Origin: Alphaproteobacteria bacterium
GTDB lineage: Bacteria > Pseudomonadota > Alphaproteobacteria > BOG-932 > Roseiterribacteraceae
Direction: 5' to 3'
Length of the DNA: 9,360 nucleotides
Assembly: GCA_903970575.1 (NCBI GenBank)
Contig: CAJCJC010000438.1
Coordinates: forward strand, 1 to 9,360
Part shown: positions 6,610 to 9,360 of the stretch, piece by piece
How the letters are laid out: each line of letters opens with the position of its first letter
Position numbering within the stretch: the first letter of the stretch is position 1
Translations under genes and position numbers: made by a program
Notes under the pieces: generated by a model
What the model was told of the DNA's origin: nothing
The model's database searches: none
The model's input: only the letters and a program-made list of their open reading frames with translations

Positions 6610-7266
6610 ATGTCATCCCTTTTCCGTTCAGTTCTCGCGCGTTCCCTGACGGGCGCCGCGCTGATGCTGGGAACAGCGTCGCCCATTCTTATGACGTGCG
6701 AGCCTGCGGTTGCGCAGACAGGCGACCCGACCCAGTTCGTTCAGCAGCTTGGCGATAAGGCGATCGCGCAGCTTGCCGGAAAGCAGATTCCCGAAGAGGA
6801 AGAGCGCCAGCGGTTCCGGGACTTGCTGAACCAATATTTCGATATTGACGCGATCGGCAAATTTACCGTCGGCCGCGCCTATTGGGGCAGCGCAAGTCCC
6901 GAGCAGCAAAAGGAATTCCTGGCGCTGTATGAAACTCAGGTCACCAACGCCTACGCGAAGCGCTTTCAGAATTATTCCGGCCAGCAATTCAAGGTTATCG
7001 GCGCCAAGAAGGAAGATGGCGATAATGACACGATCGTGAACAGCGAGGTTACACAGCCGAGCGGCGGCGCTCCAATCTCGGTAGAATGGCGCGTGCGGCC
7101 GGAAAATGGCGGCTTCAAGATCGCCGACGTAGTGATCGCGGGAATTAGCATGGCGGTGACCGATCGTCAGCAATTCGACGCAGTAATCCAGCGTGGCGGC
7201 GGCACGATCCAGGCGCTGATTGATGCGCTGAAGACACAAAATATGGTCCCGGCCAGCACACAATAA
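6610..7266 (+). CDS. mlaC: MlaC-like periplasmic phospholipid-binding protein (Ttg2D family)
   Basis: A 218-residue exported protein of the MlaC/Ttg2D family. MlaC carries phospholipid through the periplasm between the outer-membrane MlaA complex and the inner-membrane MlaFEDB ABC transporter, helping to maintain lipid asymmetry. The first 35 residues form a Sec signal peptide: basic start (FRSVLARS), hydrophobic core (LTGAALMLGTASPILM) and AVA before Q36 as the likely cleavage site. The mature part has the family pattern: FVQQLGDKAIAQL (43-55), FRDLLNQYFDIDAIGKFTVGRAYW (69-92), ASPEQQKEFLALYETQVTNAYAKRF (95-119), and late strands VEWRVRPENGGFKIADVVIAGISMAVT. Length is normal. The start at 6610 is fixed by AGAGG and by the signal peptide. 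No other mla gene lies in the window, so it is either an orphan or its partners are elsewhere. The hopanoid-associated HpnM is a related family, but no hopanoid gene is next to it here. Confidence 0.9.
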   Translation: MSSLFRSVLARSLTGAALMLGTASPILMTCEPAVAQTGDPTQFVQQLGDKAIAQLAGKQIPEEEERQRFRDLLNQYFDIDAIGKFTVGRAYWGSASPEQQKEFLALYETQVTNAYAKRFQNYSGQQFKVIGAKKEDGDNDTIVNSEVTQPSGGAPISVEWRVRPENGGFKIADVVIAGISMAVTDRQQFDAVIQRGGGTIQALIDALKTQNMVPASTQ

Positions 7267-7312
7267 GCCGGGGCCGGAACTCAATCTTGCTCATGAACAG
7301 GAGCTAGTTGAG
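7267..7312. other. Convergent mlaC/ClC junction with nested inverted repeat
   Basis: The two convergent stops are only 37 bp apart. Nested short inverted repeats span the junction: CTCAA (7280-7284) with TTGAG (7308-7312), and inside them GCTC (7289-7292) with GAGC (7301-7304). They could fold in either transcript and serve as a weak two-way terminator, but the stems are short and no T-run follows. Confidence 0.25.
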
Positions 7313-8641
7313 CGCAAGCTCGGGAGCCACGTCGCTGCTGGATTTGGCGGCGAGCCGGTTGCCAAAATCCTCGGCGAGGGCGTGATAGAGCGGGTCCGGC
7401 GTGATCGCCTTCGAGACGAGAGTGGCGATAAGCGCCGTCGCCATAACCGGGATAATCATCGCCTGATCGCCTGTCATTTCGGCGACAATGACGAAACCGG
7501 TGATCGGCGCCTGCACCGCGCCGGTGAAAAATCCCACCATGGCCAGAACAGCGACGGCGCCCGGCGAAACGCCCGGCATCAGATGCGAGAGCGCCGCACC
7601 CAGCCCCGCGCCAATCGAAAGCGATGGCGATAACAGCCCGCCGGGAATCCCCGCCATTTGCGACAACAGACTGCTGAGCAGCTTGGTCAGGGTAAAGATG
7701 GCCGGCTGGTTCAGCTGACCGTTCAAGGCGGCCTTGGCGGCCTGATACCCGGTTCCATACGAGGCGCCATGGCTAAGCAGACCGAGAAGGGCGACGCCAA
7801 GGCCACACAAAGCGGCGAACGTCATGGGACGCCGCGCCGTGAAGCCGCCGAACATCGCGGGCATGCGGCGCGAACTCCAGATCACGCTTCGGGCGAAAGC
7901 GCCGCCCAACCCGCCGCTTACGATCGCAACCACGGGAACGACGAACCAATCGCGCCAACCGTTCAAAACGGCGATGGTCTCGCCGAAATAGGACGCGGTG
8001 CCACTGACCGAGACCGCGGCGATGCCCGCCAGGATAACCGCGATCAGAACCAGGCTGCCGATCGACCGCTCGAATGACCGGCTCATCTCCTCGATTGCGA
8101 AGACGACGCCAGCGAGCGGCGTATTGAACGCCGCGGCGACGCCAGCGGCCCCGCCGGCCAGAATCAGACCCTGCTGCCGCCCCATGCCGGTGCGGTAGCT
8201 GAGCCAGACAAGGATGGACGCGCCGATCTGCACAGTGGGCCCCTCGCGACCGATCGACGCCCCGACGCCAAGACCGAGCAAGGTAAGCGCGATCTTGCCG
8301 GCCGCGATCCTGAGCGACAGTAGCCGCTCAAGCGTTGGACGATCGCGGATGTCGCGAGCGGCGATCGCCTGGGGAATGCCGCTACCCTCGGCGCCGACGA
8401 AATAGCGCTTGCCGATAAACGCCGAGAGGGCGATGCCCGCCGGGGTCAGGGCTAGGGCGATGTAAGGAGAAACGGCGTTAACCCGGCTGAACAAGGCCTG
8501 CGCCCAATCCGCCGCCTGAGCGAAGCCGACGGCGACATAACCGACAGCGACCGCGCCCAACCAGAATACGAAGCGCCGCCGCCAGATAATGGTCGCGGTG
8601 TTAAGCCGCCGACGCCGACGGGAGGGCGGAGCAGCCGCCAT
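7304..8641 (-). CDS. ClC family chloride/proton antiporter
   Basis: A 445-residue inner-membrane ClC protein with the usual run of hydrophobic helices and a basic cytoplasmic N-terminus (RRRRR at 8-12). Selectivity and gating motifs appear in order: GSGIP (86-90), GREGP (131-135) with gating glutamate E133, NTPLAGVVFAIEEM (173-186) with E185 at the place of the internal proton glutamate, GGLLSP (334-339) where most members have G[IF]F[AM]P, and PLYHAL (417-422) with Y419 at the place of the chloride-coordinating tyrosine. Having both glutamates argues for a 2 Cl-/1 H+ exchanger and not a passive channel. There is no C-terminal CBS pair. In enteric bacteria such proteins support extreme acid resistance; the role here is unknown. 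The ATG at 8641 comes 3 nt after the ettA stop with no clear ribosome site of its own, so translation is probably coupled to ettA. Confidence 0.94.
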   Translation of the reverse strand: MAAAPPSRRRRRLNTATIIWRRRFVFWLGAVAVGYVAVGFAQAADWAQALFSRVNAVSPYIALALTPAGIALSAFIGKRYFVGAEGSGIPQAIAARDIRDRPTLERLLSLRIAAGKIALTLLGLGVGASIGREGPTVQIGASILVWLSYRTGMGRQQGLILAGGAAGVAAAFNTPLAGVVFAIEEMSRSFERSIGSLVLIAVILAGIAAVSVSGTASYFGETIAVLNGWRDWFVVPVVAIVSGGLGGAFARSVIWSSRRMPAMFGGFTARRPMTFAALCGLGVALLGLLSHGASYGTGYQAAKAALNGQLNQPAIFTLTKLLSSLLSQMAGIPGGLLSPSLSIGAGLGAALSHLMPGVSPGAVAVLAMVGFFTGAVQAPITGFVIVAEMTGDQAMIIPVMATALIATLVSKAITPDPLYHALAEDFGNRLAAKSSSDVAPELALN

Positions 8642-8644
8642 CGT

Positions 8645-9360
8645 CTATCGCGTCAGGGGCTTGTATTTGATTCGGTGCGGCTGGTCCGCCTCGGCGCCCA
8701 GACGACGCTTGCGATCGGCCTCGTAGTCGCCGTAATTCCCCTCGAACCAGACGACCTCGCTGTTGCCCTCGAATGCGAGGATATGAGTGGCCAGCCGGTC
8801 GAGGAACCACCGGTCGTGGCTGATAACCACCGCGCAGCCCGCGAACTGCTCCAGCGCCTCTTCCAGCGCGCGCAGCGTCTCGAGATCAAGATCGTTGGTC
8901 GGTTCGTCAAGCAAAAGCAGGTTCGACCCGGATTTCAGCATCTTCGCCAGATGGACCCGGTTGCGTTCGCCGCCGGACAGCGAACCGACTTTTTTTTGCT
9001 GATCCGACCCTTTGAAGTTGAAGGCCGAAACATAGGCGCGGCTTGGCATGCTGCGCTTGCCAAGGTCGATGATATCCTTGCCGTCGGATATTTCTTCCCA
9101 AACGTTGTTCTTGCCGTCCAAAGTATCGCGTGACTGGTCGACATAGCCCATTTTGACGGTCTCGCCGACCTTGAAGACGCCGCCATCGGGCTTTTCCTGC
9201 CCCGTCATCATCCGGAAGAGCGTCGTCTTTCCGGCGCCGTTGGGGCCGATAACGCCGACGATGCCGCCCGGCGGCAGCTTGAAATCGAGATCGTCGATCA
9301 GCAGCCGGTTGCCGAATGCCTTTCGCAGTTTCTCCGCCTCGATCACGGTGCCACCGAGCC
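8645..9360 (-). CDS. ettA: Energy-dependent translational throttle EttA, C-terminal half (partial)
   Basis: The last 237 residues of EttA, an ABC-F ATPase with no membrane domain; the full protein is about 555 residues, so the first ABC domain and linker lie beyond 9360. EttA binds the ribosomal E site and holds the first elongation step when ADP is high relative to ATP. The second nucleotide-binding domain is complete. Counting from the valine at 9346: Walker A GPNGAGKT (34-41), ABC signature LSGGERNR (123-130), Walker [13 protein letters not shown] (143-154) and switch histidine H177 (ISHDRW). The ending [10 protein letters not shown] closely resembles the E. coli EttA tail (RIKYKRIAK), and [22 protein letters not shown] matches its mid-domain segment. 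The GTG at 9344-9346 is not the start: the frame stays open to the window edge, reading LGGT before it, as in other EttA proteins. It is followed 3 nt later by the ClC gene. Confidence 0.96.
   Translation of the reverse strand, partial: LGGTVIEAEKLRKAFGNRLLIDDLDFKLPPGGIVGVIGPNGAGKTTLFRMMTGQEKPDGGVFKVGETVKMGYVDQSRDTLDGKNNVWEEISDGKDIIDLGKRSMPSRAYVSAFNFKGSDQQKKVGSLSGGERNRVHLAKMLKSGSNLLLLDEPTNDLDLETLRALEEALEQFAGCAVVISHDRWFLDRLATHILAFEGNSEVVWFEGNYGDYEADRKRRLGAEADQPHRIKYKPLTR

Noticed and set aside
6688..6699. Cysteine 30 of MlaC as a lipoprotein lipobox
   Set aside because: The sequence LMTC lacks the small residue required before the cysteine, and AVA-Q a few residues later is a better signal peptidase I site.
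6628..7284. Minus-strand open frame of 218 codons
   Set aside because: It mirrors mlaC, whose signal peptide, ribosome site and family pattern are clear.
7280..7312. Strong Rho-independent terminator between mlaC and ClC
   Set aside because: The stems are only four to five bases with a long loop and no T-run, so it is listed only as a weak nested repeat.
9344..9346. GTG as start codon of the EttA fragment
   Set aside because: The frame continues upstream to the window edge and EttA needs a first ABC domain before this point.
1..9360. CRISPR array, insertion sequence, tRNA, toxin-antitoxin or defence island
   Set aside because: No regularly spaced repeats, terminal inverted repeats with a transposase, tRNA-like cloverleaf or defence protein motif was found; every large frame is a housekeeping or signalling gene.

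Overview
The window reads as chromosomal DNA of a GC-rich alphaproteobacterium. The genes are dense, favour G or C at third codon positions, and several products resemble alphaproteobacterial forms: an Rcp1-type response regulator beside a REC-HisKA_2 kinase, a UvrD with a C-terminal Tudor-like domain, a lone MlaC, and EttA. A Rhodospirillales/Acetobacterales member is my best guess, but this is an impression and no marker gene is present. There is no rRNA, tRNA, CRISPR array, insertion sequence, integrase or other sign of a mobile element.

Layout. (1) Positions 1-1807, plus strand: a signalling cluster. It holds the ATPase-domain tail of a sensor histidine kinase (1-246), a stand-alone Rcp1-like receiver (261-674) and, overlapping it by 4 bp, a receiver fused to a HisKA_2 histidine kinase (671-1807). 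(2) 1921-3681, minus strand, convergent with that cluster: a GAF / degenerate GGDEF / EAL protein. Its EAL catalytic residues are all present and its GGDEF signature is lost, so it should be a c-di-GMP phosphodiesterase. (3) 3682-4159: a 478-bp, comparatively AT-rich stretch with no convincing gene but several inverted repeats. Two of these use the same pair of 7-bp half-sites. (4) 4160-6457, minus strand: a complete UvrD/PcrA-type DNA helicase. (5) 6458-6609: a divergent promoter region. (6) 6610-7266, plus strand: an exported MlaC-like phospholipid-binding protein. (7) 7304-8641, minus strand: a ClC chloride/proton antiporter. It lies 3 nt downstream of (8) ettA, the ABC-F translational throttle, whose C-terminal half fills 8645-9360 and runs off the window.

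How the genes work together. The first four genes plausibly form one signalling neighbourhood: two histidine kinases and a shared receiver pass phosphate, and a c-di-GMP phosphodiesterase next door may be an output. That last link rests only on position. The rest is housekeeping: DNA repair and replication (UvrD), outer-membrane lipid homeostasis (MlaC), ion homeostasis (ClC) and translation under energy stress (EttA). I see no strong case for an undescribed defence or mobile system. The freshest signals are the repeated half-site pairs upstream of the phosphodiesterase, a possible leaderless start for uvrD, and the tight ettA-ClC coupling.
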